From contig JAADVB010000285.1 in NCBI GenBank assembly GCA_023334545.1, positions 1 to 21,415 of the forward strand: a DNA stretch of 21,415 nt, in the 5' to 3' direction. The position numbers and the translations under genes are program-made. The notes beneath the pieces were generated by a model. That model searched no databases and had not been told where the DNA came from. It saw only the letters and a program-made list of their open reading frames with translations. Positions 1 to 10,023 of this stretch are shown here, piece after piece. The stretch is from Salisapilia sapeloensis (lineage: Eukaryota; Oomycota; Peronosporomycetes; Peronosporales; Salisapiliaceae). The first letter of the stretch is position 1; every line of letters starts with the position of its first letter.

Positions 1-180
1 CACCTTAAAAGAGAAAACATCTAAAAATAAACTCACGGACTTCCACATCAAAGGTTACAGATTCAAACGTTGGTATTTCAAGACTTGTCCAAACCAGAAC
101 ACCCAAAGTGATCCCTTCATGGTCATCATTATTTCAAGTAGGCATTCCTTGCCAAACTAGCAAAACTACTGCTGGCTAGC
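1..180. repeat. Left arm of terminal inverted repeat
   Basis: This segment is the reverse complement of 21236-21415 with two differences in 180 positions (142 and 176 here). Similarity fades out within a few bases after 180. On the minus strand the inner edge reads ...A-S-Q-Q-stop, matching the last codons (A-N-Q-Q-stop) of the small secreted gene at the other end; the rest matches that gene's 3' flank. The repeat begins at base 1, so it may continue outside the window. It carries no ORF of its own and no transposase-like features. Confidence 0.95.
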
Positions 181-486
181 CTTGTCAAACGATCCCAAAC
201 CAAACGAGTACGAGGATAAAAACTATGATACTGAACTTTGCTAGCAGACATCCTGTGCCTCTGCCTTCACAGCGACTACATCACCTATATGAAGCTTCTA
301 GGGCATTATAGTTAAGAACGATACGATGCCTTCTTCACACCACTAATAATACAGGAGTAACAAAATGAACAAGACAAATTGATTTGGGAAGTCCATGGGG
401 AAGCATCATGTTTATTCCTTCGCATTGTTGGTGTCCACATCCTCGAACGTGACTCCAGATTGTGTAAAGCAGCTTTTTCAAGCAAC
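181..486. other. Gene-free interval downstream of eL18
   Basis: This interval lies between the left inverted repeat and the eL18 stop. On the minus strand the frame leading into the A-S-Q-Q-stop of the repeat is open for only about 18 codons, then hits stops. I see no counterpart of the body of the small secreted gene, in particular no C-x6-C pattern. If a paralogue once stood here, only its 3' end is left. Otherwise the interval is eL18 3' UTR and spacer. Confidence 0.6.
411..416 (-). terminator. Candidate polyadenylation signal of eL18
   Basis: AATAAA occurs on the minus strand about 70 nt after the eL18 stop codon. Position and sequence fit a eukaryotic poly(A) signal, but there is no transcript evidence. 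Confidence 0.35.
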
Positions 487-1408
487 TTACACCTTGAAGC
501 CACGGCTCTTTCGGCGACCACGGGCACGCTCGAACTTGCGGCCGTTGGCACGAACGTACGGCTTGACGTGGTCGTGCGTGTGGACGGACTCGAGCGTGGA
601 GGCGTGACCGAAGTGGCGGTACACCTCACGAGCCTTACGCGGTCCACGGAGGAGGACCGTGTTCTGACCCTTGGGGGCACGGAGAGCCAACTGGTCGAAG
701 CTCAGGCATTCACCGCCAGCAGCCGTGATACGAGCACGGGCGGACTCGGTGAAGTGGAGAGCGGCGACACGGAGGTTCGGGACGTCGAAGAGACGAATGT
801 CGTCCGTGACGGTGCCGACAAGGACAGCCGTCTTTTCCTCCTTGTTGCGCATGAAGCGAGCAATGCGGGCAATGGACATCGGAGCCTGGTTGGTGCGGCT
901 CTGATACAGACGCTTCAGCACAATCGAGTTGAACTTGGCGTCCGTACGGCGCGAGAGGAAGCGGTAGAGCTATAGATAGGATAAGAATAAGTGCTATAGT
1001 GTTGTATGAAGAAAAGAGAGACGTACGCGGACGAGGAGGTCCAAGTAGACGTTGTCCGACTTGGGTCCCCTGCGGACCTTCCTCGGGTTACCATTTCCGT
1101 TATGCGGATTATCAATTCCCTAAGGGAGTCAAATGGAAAAACCGAATAGAAGTTAAGCAGTTGCGATCAAAAGATAATATTCCATCATGGGCTCAAACGG
1201 CCCGCCTCTTTACGAGGGGAATGGTCCATACGACCAGCAAGCGGGCGAAAGCCCACGAGCTAGTCCAGGAACTAAAAACAGCCAAAGGCAGGAAGCATAA
1301 AGTATGCTTGATGCTTGTCACGTTCGTTGTTGGTCCTCATGCTGATGCCCACGTGGGTGGGCGAGCCATTAGGAGCCCATAATGGACGAAATAAGAGGCA
1401 CGCACCAT
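487..1408 (-). CDS. RPL18: Large-subunit ribosomal protein eL18 (three exons)
   Basis: Structural protein of the cytosolic 60S ribosomal subunit. Proposed exons on the minus strand are 1408-1406 (ATG only), 1119-1027 and 969-487, giving 192 residues, close to the usual 187-188. The last exon carries the family signatures [27 protein letters not shown] and ends [11 protein letters not shown], the same kind of tail as plant eL18. The middle exon supplies KVRRGPKS and the LLVR that joins [10 protein letters not shown] across a phase-0 intron of 57 nt (donor GTACGT, acceptor TATAG). The first exon is inferred: the middle exon opens with G-I-D right after an acceptor AG, the family starts M-G-[IV]-D, and the only ATG directly followed by GT upstream is at 1408. 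That makes intron 1 286 nt, far longer than any other here. Family assignment is certain; exon 1 is probable. It shares its upstream region with the divergent hydroxylase/sulfotransferase gene. Confidence 0.93.
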
Positions 1409-1678
1409 GCTTTCCCGGTGTCGAAGAGAAGACTGACCTTGGATGGGCTGGTGGCGCTGCTTTCAGACGTCGGAGAGCCAACGGTATTTTTGTCCAATCA
1501 GCGATTTTAGTAGTGAAAATCTTCGAGTAAGTACGATCTTACTGAACACGAATTTGCAATTCTAGCAAAGACACGCATTGGCCGTGTTATTGGTCGATAA
1601 GCTACCTCCTACTTGTCTGTTTACAAGCAAAAGTAGTGGTAATCTGGCATTTTCTATCTTAGGGCATTGGCGGACAAG
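1409..1678. promoter_or_regulatory. Shared upstream region of eL18 and the hydroxylase/sulfotransferase gene
   Basis: About 270 bp separate the proposed eL18 start from the proposed start of the divergent gene. A plus-strand frame from ATG 1383 runs for about 42 codons and stops. It might be an additional 5' exon of the fusion gene, but no splice joining keeps a convincing frame. A GTAAGT donor-like site sits near 1527, so a 5' UTR intron is possible. I see no TATA box that I would defend. Confidence 0.4.
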
Positions 1679-3326
1679 ATGACACCTTCTTTAGGGAATG
1701 ATTACATTTCATTGGCGTATGTGTATTGGATGGAGTATGCTCTAAACTTTATTCTGACTTGAATGACTTTGTAGACAGAAGCAAGTACCATTGGCAGAGT
1801 TGGATGCATCCATTACGAGTCAATATGATATTGCAGTGGAGCGACAGCAGAATATTGATATCAGTGGGTTGAAGGAACGGATTGAGAACGAAGGACCGAC
1901 GATGTGGGATCCGGCGTATCAGAAGGGGAATGTACCAATTCGTCGTGCTGGACACGACAAGTGGGGCATTGGTAAAGCAGTCTTTATCTTCTCCGATGAC
2001 TATATCGACAACGTCTACATTTTCCCTTGGTTCCACACGTGGAAGAAAGAGCTCGAGGCTATTTTCGACCAAGTTCAGATCCCGGTCGATCGTGTTATTC
2101 GCTGTATACTAGCGAAGATGCCTCCGGACTCAGATATTCCTACTCATCACGACACAGGTGCTTGGGTGAGTAAATCCCACCGCATGCATATTCCGATTCG
2201 CACCGATCCGTCGATTGAATTTAAAGTCGGTGTGAACGAAGAAAAGATGAAGCCATTTGAGTTTAAGGAGGGAAATCTATACGAATTGAACAACGCTTGC
2301 AAGCACAGCGTCCATAACTACTGGGATAAGGACCGCGTGCACCTCATTTTCGACTTTGTCGAAGAAGACTTTCCGCTCAATAAAGTGGAGCTCACACCTG
2401 ACATGCAAGTGCACCAAACAAGACGCACGTTGGATCTATCCACCGACTATGGTAAGCGCATTCCTCCATCTTTTCTCCTCATCGGGGCGCAGAAAGCAGG
2501 AACGACATCCTTGTATGATTATATTACACAGCACGACATCGTTGCCCCTGCTAAACGCAAAGAGACGCACTACTTTGACTGGCGATGGAACTTTTCGTTA
2601 CCGTCTAGTGATACGGAGGAAGGAGCAAAAGCTCATCTGGACTACTACCACAACTTTTTTGAAAAAGAGATTTTATACAAGTGTCCTTCCGTACTATCGG
2701 GAGAAGCTACACCAAGCTACTTGCTCGGTGGATCTGTCGTGATTCAACGTGTCAAGAATGTGTTGACGCACAAACCCAAAATTCTGGTCATCTTGCGCAA
2801 CCCGGTCGATCGTGCGTACTCGCACTATTCCATGACAGCAGACGAGAAAGGAACGCCAGCCCAGCTAAAAAACCGTGGACATGATCAGCTTAACGGACGG
2901 TCCTTTGAACAGGTTGTGGACGAGGAAATCGATATGTTGAAGAAGAAGGGAACCCATCCAGACATGGCTTTTGATAATTTCGACTCTAAGATTCTGGAGG
3001 AAGCCGCAAAGCTAAAGCATGGTGGCCATTCCTTTGTAACGCGAGGGTTATATGCGCTCCAATTAGCTGGCTGGATCCAGGCGTTTGGAAAAGAGAATGT
3101 TATGGTGCTTTCGATGGACGACATTAAGGGAGACAGTCTCCAGCGTACGATGAATGACGTATTCGTCTTCCTTGGAATCCCTTCGCAACGTATATCGGAT
3201 GGCTCGGCGAAAAACACGAGACAGTACGAGCCAGTGCATGATGCTGTGAGACAAAAGCTACGTGCATTCTACGCCCCGTACAACGAAAAACTGTACGAAC
3301 TTGTCGGTAGAAACTTTAATTGGTAA
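1679..3326 (+). CDS. Asp/Asn beta-hydroxylase-like domain fused to a sulfotransferase
   Basis: Two enzyme domains lie in one uninterrupted frame; exons 1679-1716 and 1775-3326 give 529 residues. The intron (58 nt, GTATGT...TTTGTAG) is inferred because the large frame has no ATG before residue 18, and this splice restores phase and supplies one. Residues ~85-215 match the aspartyl/asparaginyl beta-hydroxylase fold (PF05118 type), an Fe(II)/2-oxoglutarate dioxygenase: H137-x-D139 followed by HRMHIPI, then H190 in KHSVHN and R200 in DRVHLIFD, the expected metal and 2-oxoglutarate ligands. Residues ~240-529 are a PAPS-dependent sulfotransferase: GAQKAGTTSL (250-259) is the 5'-phosphosulfate loop and ILRNPVDRAYSHY holds the 3'-phosphate Arg354 and Ser362, as in heparan-sulfate-type enzymes. 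No signal peptide or membrane segment is visible, so a cytosolic enzyme is likely if the start is right. Substrate unknown. It ends tail-to-tail with the ARM gene 68 bp away. Confidence 0.88.
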
Positions 3327-3394
3327 TGCAACCAGTCTACTGTCTTTGCGCATAATTATTTACTTGCTGGAGCTCAAGATATCGATACATCACG

Positions 3395-6300
3395 TTACGC
3401 CTGTAAATTTTGCCGCTGCTTTCGTCGAGTAGACTGCATATGCCGCTGGAACTTGCACGTATATGTAGCTTCCTCAACATCCTGTTGACTTTTACTATCA
3501 GAGGTACAGCTACCCGCCCTTGCTTCATTTTTGATGATGTACTTATCATCGTTACAAGTCATCAAGACCCCTGCAGCGCGCATCGCTGCTACTTTGTCCG
3601 TCTTGCTCGTTGATTGTGATATCTGAGTAGAGAGAACATGGACTGGATGCTTTGTTGCTGTCAATACATCTTCATATGCACCACGAGCGAGTCCAATGGT
3701 TTTTACCTGTCTCCGTTCGACAAGCGGCATTCCTGGGGCTGTCGAGAGTGTCGTCTTGACAATATACACTGTCCAGGAAGGTTGCATGAACGTCTGCAAC
3801 ACACATGCCAAAGCCGGTTTCGTTTGGAACCTGTTCTCTGTTCCATTTTGGGTTTTACTTGAAGAGAGTCGATGACTTTGACTTGTAAAGCTACCCGGAG
3901 CGTTCACTGCATTTGTCCCGTTGCAAGTTTGACCAGCTTGGATTTTAAAAGACCCTACGCTTTCAACAAATCGATTCGACAAACTGGAGGAGTCTTGTAG
4001 CGAGTTTCCGTCCAAATCTGAAGCGCTTGGTAGATGCAAGGACACTTTTTCACATTGGTAGCGTACTTCATGCAACTCTTCATCAGTTTGATCGAGAATC
4101 GAAAGGAGGCTTGGTACAAGTAGACTATCAGCATCAGTTTCAATTTGACTTCCTTCACCCACGAGTCGATGTAGTGTCGAAGCAGAGATTCGCTGGAGCA
4201 GAGTCGCCTCTGATATGTTCGAATGGACTTGCCCATATTGATACATTTTCAACAGCATATCGATCGCACCCAAGTCAATGAGCTCTTGCTTGAAGTATGG
4301 AGCTGTAGATAAATTATCCAGTGCGGCACTGGTATCTAATAATGCTCCGAGACAATCTTCCAAGTTACTAGTCGGTATATTACCGCTACAAATACTGAAA
4401 ACCTCACTTCGGAGATGGCGGACACCGTACAACAAATGCTTTTGGGTCAGTCGACTAATCCTTTCATTAATGCTGTGTACGCCACTATCAAAGTTGTTTT
4501 TCGATGACAATTCTTGTATTGCATTTTTGCTCGGTATTTGGCCGCTTTGTGATTCTGGCGATCCATAAGATGATATCTTATGCGAGGACAGATAAGTTGT
4601 TGTTGTTGAATCTTTCTCACCAGAGGCGCTTTCGTATTCATCGTATAGAACCAATTGCTCTGTAACCGCCAGGGACAGGTTTCGAACGAGCTCCGCGCCA
4701 CATCTTCTTAGCGAAAAAAAACTCTTGCCGTAATCTGAAGTGCAAATTGACATGACAATATCGACAATCTGACTTTCTACCAAAGTCTTGTGAATATGCT
4801 GGTACATGGACATTTGGACTAAGACCTGTACTACTTTTACCGCTAACAATGCGCTTTTCGGATGTTTGCTTCGCATGTGGCCACATAGGCTAACTAGTCG
4901 TTGCTTTAACAACGAATCAGCACACTTGTACTTCTTTGCAAGTACATTGACAACATCTGCAATATAGATGCATGCCTTCTCATCGTTTCCAATGGAACGG
5001 TGCTCGACTAGAACGAGTAATCTCAAGACTATGTTCTCGTTCACTATCATCTCGGCGAGGGTGTCGTCGATAGCCAAGTTTTCGAGACATCGAAAGATTG
5101 CCAAATATGTCTCTTTTCCTAGGCCAGTATTCTGTGTGCCTTCTGACTCAGATACAAGTGAATCAAATAGTTCAGGTACTGCTTGCGGTATTTTGAATTC
5201 AGCAAATAAATGATGCGAGTCATAGATCCTGGAGCAGTTCGCTAGTGCTTGGACCGCAAAGTGTCTTACCACAGCATTGGCATCTTCCGTTAAAGTCGAC
5301 AGTAGTTGCAATGTCTTCCTTTCACACAGTATTTCCACCCATGGCTGCCGACAGCTAAGATTTTGCAATGCAATCGCGGCTGCCGCACGAGTTTCCGATT
5401 CATCGTCAACATACATTCGAATAGCATCCGTAACGAACGTATTCATGAGTTCCTTGTGGTTTTCCTCGTATGCTGACAAATTGCAAATAATCCCAAGGGC
5501 ATAGCGACGACTAGCAAACGAAATTTCCATGTCAAAATCATGGTTAAAATCGTTGAGTTCAGATGAATATGTATCCAGTAAAAGTGAAGTAGACTCACTC
5601 GTTGAGCCTTCTTGGCTCCTAGAATTTGAGGATACGGCTGACAATAAGTATGTAATAATTCCTTTGCCAAGTAGATGGGACTGATAGTTTCGATCACAGG
5701 AAACGTTGAATAGTGCCTGCAATGCTACATGAAATATCTCTTCTGCTGACTTATGAAGAAGACAAGCTTGAGTGCTGGTATGGCACCGACATACACTTGT
5801 ATCAACCCCAGCTTCCGAGTTGCCTTTCACACTAGTCTTGGAATGCGCACTTGCTGATCTCTCTGTAGCGACTTCGGACCGAAGTGCCTTTAGTTGGGAT
5901 ATTTTCATTAACGCGTAGAGAACACCATCCTTGACAGCACTTGCTCGTGTCTCTTGGTTGCATAATAAATTAGAAAACGTTTTCGCGTGAATTTGCTTTG
6001 CTTGTATCGAGTTTGCACGTAGCAGTGCTATGACAACGAAGTCTTTGAGTTCATTTGATGTCCATATACATTTCTCACTCGCTGCATTACAAGCAGCAAT
6101 TGCAGCGTACTGCTGACACTCGACTTGACCGTTTCTACCAAGCCGGTTCAACGCTTTGGCGAGCTGACCGCAATTGACGAGCTCTTTTCGCCCAAGTGGT
6201 GTGAGGCTAATCATCGCAAATGCGGATGAGCAAGCGAGCAAAGATTGTGGTTCCTCGCTGGAATTGCAGCAATTGATCAATGCCTCTATAATACGCTTGT

Positions 6301-8911
6301 CAACGTTACCTGCCGCACAGATATGGAAGAGAGTAGCAGCACAGTATGCTTTTGTTACTTGGCAAAAAGTAATACACGGTGCGGATAAGTTAATGGGTCT
6401 TTCACAGACAGCTATCAGCGCCCTCTCTACTTGCTCCGAGTAAAATGGGTTTTGATGACCTCGACGTTGTGAGTAAGATCTAGATAATGTGAACAGGATA
6501 GCAGCAGCGAGGTAGTTTAGCTTGTGTTGGTGCGCTATTGCCGCTTGATCCTTGATAGAGTCATCGTCACCGCTCAGGCAATCCACCACAAGGTCTACCA
6601 ACATACTGATGTTACGTGGGTCCATAATCTCTGAAGCAACTGTGAGCAGTGCTAAGAGAAAAAGCTCCTGGTCATCATCAAAAGCGATATTGAGAAGCTC
6701 AAACTCTCTCTTTTCCTTCGTCCATTGCTCTAACTTTTGATCGTGTTCTCGAAAGAAATAGACACCGTGAACTAGACTTCGCACAACCATGTCACCATAA
6801 ACTATCGTCTGCAATCGACTCGTAAGAAGTAAATTGCACAATAAGTGTACATGCATATACTGCAAGCTCCGAGTACTGCGTCTGTCGTCGGCTGCTAGTG
6901 CTAAGACACTCCCATCTAGCGTTTGTGCAAGTACAGTATGATATACACTACGCTGCGCTAGGTTCGAAATCGTAACAACGGCGTCTTCCCTAATATCATC
7001 CGTCACATCGTCTAAATTGAGCACTGTCCTATCGACTATGGCAGTCAATTTATTCTCTTCGTGATCTGACCTGCAAGTTGCAATGGTGTAGAGCAATGGC
7101 AATACTGCTGGAAACTCCATCATGTAGACGGCACAGTTCTCATCGAAGCTGATGTTGCAGATTGTACGCATTACGTTTCGCAGCAAGCATAGTCGATCGT
7201 GACCCTCTGATAGAATCTGTTGTCTGTCTAAGAGAAGCATCCTTGCCGCCAGACGAACAACATCTTGCTGAAAAATATGCTTTCGTGGCTCAGTATTACT
7301 AGATAAGTTAGCCAATGCACGAGCGCATGGAATGACGACATGCTGCAAACGAATTTTAGCTATTGATCCGTATGTATTACTCCCTAGATCATGGAGGGCT
7401 CTCAAGAGGAGCATGGAAAAGATTCGAGCACCACAATGTGCTAGATTGACATGAAATTCGAAGTGCGCAGATATGTTTGCAAAAGCCTTTGCAATTCGAC
7501 TCAGCACTGTCAATAACGCCGAACTATTAGCTCCTAAAGTTGGACGTACAATCAGGCCCAACTTGATACTTAAATCGCGGTCAATAACACTGATACTTTC
7601 ATCTAGCATCTTGCACGCGTCAGTCGTAAGCGTTAATAGGATATCAGCTGCACCACCTCGTGCGGCACTAGCGCAGCATTCTCGTTTAATAGATAGGTTA
7701 TAAATTGCTTCGACTGCAAACTCGATATGAGAAATATCTGCTAGGTGTCCGATTACTGTCATGATACCAGGCTGATACTTCCCTGTCTGTGGCTCGCCGA
7801 CATAAACTCTTTCCGGAAACGAAATATCGTAATAAATGAGGTTTATCACACACTTGACAGCTAGCATTTGAAGTTCCCTGTTCGATAAGGAGAGCATGGC
7901 CAGCAGTTCGAAAACAACTCTCGCGTTCTCCAAGGCCGGTGCAAGGCATTCATCGAAAGAAAGTCTACACAGCGCAGTTGCACATATCACTTTTACTTCT
8001 ATGTCTTGTGCCCAACATAGCTCTAATAATGCAAGCAATCCATTTTGTTTCATGAAAGCACTTCGTAAGGCTGCTGTGGTTGTTAAGTTAGAGATTGCTG
8101 CAGCACAATATCTGAGCAATGGAGCATTTTCAACGTCCGCCATATCAGCAATTTGAGAAATCGCGCCGCCTTGTATCACTTTTAATTCGTGTCCTTCGAG
8201 ACAAGATAGTTTGTACAGTGACTTTGCACAGTTTAATCGAGTGCAAAGGTTCTTTGGCATCTTTGCATCCTGTCCATATTCGCTTGTTTGCAAAGAAGTT
8301 GTGTTATTACCTGATTGAAAATTGCTCAGGACGGTACTAAGTGGTGTTTTTAAGTCACCTCGAATGCTGTTCATTCGCTTTAACGTAGCTGACGACGGTT
8401 TCTGCAGAATTGAAGCGCTGCGTATTCTGTCCGCTGTGATAATACTCTTTTTGCGACTAGCACTAGACTCTGCTGATATCGGACGATCCGGTGTAGATGT
8501 CTGATTACAAACTTGACTACTCTCGACTTCCTTGGGAGCAACTGCTTCATTGTCAATTGAAAGGTTGGCGATGGGGACTTTCATGTGCTCCGATGAGAAC
8601 TCGGCCGATGCAGCCATGTACTTGTTCGACACTCGAACGAGACCAAGGTTGTCGGCAGCCTTTACGGCCGTCGCAAGAGATCGGAGGCGTGCTGCCGTAG
8701 GGGATGGCACATAGTTCTCATCGACGGACGCAACTCGAGACCGGCGAGAAAATAGGCTGGGACCATCCTTGTGCACGGATTTCCGACTGGAGACTTGCGA
8801 CGACGTGGCTCGTGTAACTCGACGATCGAAGATGAGTTTCGGACGAGACATTCTCCGTCGCTCTAGCTTGTCGCAGTCCAGCTTCATCCGAGATATAGCG
8901 TGATCGTCCAT
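3395..8911 (-). CDS. Giant armadillo-repeat protein, single exon
   Basis: One uninterrupted frame encodes 1838 residues from the ATG at 8911 (M-D-D-H). An in-frame ATG at 9001 would add 30 residues, but that extension is hydrophobic and aromatic, unlike the polar N-terminus, so I prefer 8911. Residues 1-~210 are basic and Ser/Thr-rich with no clear fold. From ~230 to ~1450 there are many ~42-residue helical repeats of armadillo type, with recurring cores such as RYCAAAISNLT, KVICATALCRLS, AVVTISNLAQR, AAAAIALQNLS and RHFAVQALANCS. ARM arrays form a superhelix that binds protein partners; no catalytic motif is seen. After ~1450 the sequence is mostly Ser-rich and disordered, with a further helical stretch near 1530-1640. 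A role in the flagellar or cytoskeletal apparatus would be a guess; I do not recognise the orthologue. Lack of introns over 5.5 kb is notable. Confidence 0.88.
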   Translation of the reverse strand: MDDHAISRMKLDCDKLERRRMSRPKLIFDRRVTRATSSQVSSRKSVHKDGPSLFSRRSRVASVDENYVPSPTAARLRSLATAVKAADNLGLVRVSNKYMAASAEFSSEHMKVPIANLSIDNEAVAPKEVESSQVCNQTSTPDRPISAESSASRKKSIITADRIRSASILQKPSSATLKRMNSIRGDLKTPLSTVLSNFQSGNNTTSLQTSEYGQDAKMPKNLCTRLNCAKSLYKLSCLEGHELKVIQGGAISQIADMADVENAPLLRYCAAAISNLTTTAALRSAFMKQNGLLALLELCWAQDIEVKVICATALCRLSFDECLAPALENARVVFELLAMLSLSNRELQMLAVKCVINLIYYDISFPERVYVGEPQTGKYQPGIMTVIGHLADISHIEFAVEAIYNLSIKRECCASAARGGAADILLTLTTDACKMLDESISVIDRDLSIKLGLIVRPTLGANSSALLTVLSRIAKAFANISAHFEFHVNLAHCGARIFSMLLLRALHDLGSNTYGSIAKIRLQHVVIPCARALANLSSNTEPRKHIFQQDVVRLAARMLLLDRQQILSEGHDRLCLLRNVMRTICNISFDENCAVYMMEFPAVLPLLYTIATCRSDHEENKLTAIVDRTVLNLDDVTDDIREDAVVTISNLAQRSVYHTVLAQTLDGSVLALAADDRRSTRSLQYMHVHLLCNLLLTSRLQTIVYGDMVVRSLVHGVYFFREHDQKLEQWTKEKREFELLNIAFDDDQELFLLALLTVASEIMDPRNISMLVDLVVDCLSGDDDSIKDQAAIAHQHKLNYLAAAILFTLSRSYSQRRGHQNPFYSEQVERALIAVCERPINLSAPCITFCQVTKAYCAATLFHICAAGNVDKRIIEALINCCNSSEEPQSLLACSSAFAMISLTPLGRKELVNCGQLAKALNRLGRNGQVECQQYAAIAACNAASEKCIWTSNELKDFVVIALLRANSIQAKQIHAKTFSNLLCNQETRASAVKDGVLYALMKISQLKALRSEVATERSASAHSKTSVKGNSEAGVDTSVCRCHTSTQACLLHKSAEEIFHVALQALFNVSCDRNYQSHLLGKGIITYLLSAVSSNSRSQEGSTSESTSLLLDTYSSELNDFNHDFDMEISFASRRYALGIICNLSAYEENHKELMNTFVTDAIRMYVDDESETRAAAAIALQNLSCRQPWVEILCERKTLQLLSTLTEDANAVVRHFAVQALANCSRIYDSHHLFAEFKIPQAVPELFDSLVSESEGTQNTGLGKETYLAIFRCLENLAIDDTLAEMIVNENIVLRLLVLVEHRSIGNDEKACIYIADVVNVLAKKYKCADSLLKQRLVSLCGHMRSKHPKSALLAVKVVQVLVQMSMYQHIHKTLVESQIVDIVMSICTSDYGKSFFSLRRCGAELVRNLSLAVTEQLVLYDEYESASGEKDSTTTTYLSSHKISSYGSPESQSGQIPSKNAIQELSSKNNFDSGVHSINERISRLTQKHLLYGVRHLRSEVFSICSGNIPTSNLEDCLGALLDTSAALDNLSTAPYFKQELIDLGAIDMLLKMYQYGQVHSNISEATLLQRISASTLHRLVGEGSQIETDADSLLVPSLLSILDQTDEELHEVRYQCEKVSLHLPSASDLDGNSLQDSSSLSNRFVESVGSFKIQAGQTCNGTNAVNAPGSFTSQSHRLSSSKTQNGTENRFQTKPALACVLQTFMQPSWTVYIVKTTLSTAPGMPLVERRQVKTIGLARGAYEDVLTATKHPVHVLSTQISQSTSKTDKVAAMRAAGVLMTCNDDKYIIKNEARAGSCTSDSKSQQDVEEATYTCKFQRHMQSTRRKQRQNLQA

Positions 8912-9097
8912 GGTGATAAAGCAAAACAGGTATCTATGTCTATAGGATGATACAGGATAAAAATAGGTGATCTGAATATTGAAGTAGATGTTGGTCAACA
9001 TATTGCTAGGCTGCAACGGGACTATATACCGTCAATAATCTTGTCAAGAGCAGTAGGATGGAGGAAGTAGGCAAAAGTAGTTGTATGCAGAATAGAT

Positions 9098-9891
9098 CTA
9101 TGACTTGCGTTGCGTAGGTAACCACCGGTGATCTTTGCTGGCATTCTTCTTGCGCTTCTTTGCGAGGAACTTGGATAAACGACCAGACGCTTGTAGATCT
9201 TCGAACTTGGCCTCCAACTCCACTTTTTTCTTGTCTTTTTGCTACAAATACCAGCTACGTTAGCACCAGCGATACCGAGTGGTAAGCGATGTATAATACC
9301 TTGAGATAGAATGGATTCTTGCCACCTGCAACAGCCTCTCTCTCTTCTCGCTTTCGCTTTTGCAACGCCGATTGAATCTTGTCTTTCTTCTTGCTCTCGG
9401 CCAAATCTTGCTTTCGTTGCGTGATTTCGTGCTAAAGTGCGATTATATCATCATCAAGCTCAGGTATTCAACTAATATAGACGTCGTACCTTGAGCTCTT
9501 CTTTACGTGTAGCACTCTTTGCTTTCTTGAGCTGCTTTTTCAATTCCTCCAGCTCTCTCTCCTACATTCACAAGCTCAGCGTCTCTACGACAATAGCAAC
9601 TAGCAAACAGCATACCTTGTACTCATCCAAGAATGCATACGACTTTCTATACAAGTCTTCATTCAATCTACCAGACAGCTTTTCAAAGCGTGGGTCCACT
9701 ACTTTCGGCTTCTTGGCATCCACCACTTCTCGATGGCGACCGACAGTCCGTTTGGACGATATTTCCAGTGGTGCATTCTTGTTCTTGCGATGCCGGTGCT
9801 GTCTGTTCATTGCTTCCTCTCGACTCTCAAAGCCATTCTTCTTTTGCTCAATGCGTTCACCGAGCGGAACGTCACGCTCACTCTCGACCAT
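9098..9891 (-). CDS. RRP36: rRNA biogenesis protein RRP36 (four exons)
   Basis: Nucleolar factor of the 90S/SSU processome family, needed for early cleavages leading to 18S rRNA. Exons on the minus strand are 9891-9616, 9561-9490, 9431-9300 and 9241-9098, giving 207 residues. All three introns are phase 0 and 54-58 nt long, with AAG|GTA donors and TAG acceptors. Family hallmarks are all present in order: DPRFEKLSGRLNEDLYRKSY in exon 1, a Lys/Glu-rich coiled coil with KKQLKKAK in exon 2, KNPFYLK in exon 3, and KFLAKKRKKNASKDHRWLP at the C-terminus, matching human and yeast RRP36. The N-terminal ~45 residues are charged and low-complexity, as is usual. It shares a 132 bp upstream region with the divergent acid phosphatase and reads in the same direction as the ARM gene, whose start is 186 bp beyond its stop. 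Confidence 0.94.
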
Positions 9892-10023
9892 GTCACTATT
9901 TCGTGTGCTGGTAAATGGACTTGAACGTCGGTATCAATTAAACTTACATTTTGTATATGATCGGACACCAAAAGTGGACACGATCAGAATAGTGAGATAT
10001 TCGCCCCCAGAAGGTCGTTTAAG
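9892..10023. promoter_or_regulatory. 132 bp bidirectional promoter, RRP36 / purple acid phosphatase
   Basis: Only 132 bp separate the two divergent ATGs, so both promoters must lie here or overlap the 5' UTRs. A small inverted pair GATCG (9959-9963) / CGATC (9981-9985) flanks two GGACAC words. A possible protein-binding site, but weak. Confidence 0.5.

Noticed and set aside
487-549. Read-through of the eL18 stop via a GTGTAAGT donor into a downstream short frame
   Set aside because: The tail GFKV followed by stop is the normal end of eL18 in plants; the resulting intron would be only about 38 nt.
379-975. 198-codon plus-strand frame opposite eL18
   Set aside because: It mirrors a highly conserved ribosomal protein exon; the open frame is a codon-bias shadow with no family similarity.
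1383-1511. Possible 5' exon of the hydroxylase/sulfotransferase gene (ATG 1383, about 42 codons)
   Set aside because: The frame ends in a stop, and no donor/acceptor pair links it in phase to 1679 or 1775 convincingly; the ATG at 1679 is enough.
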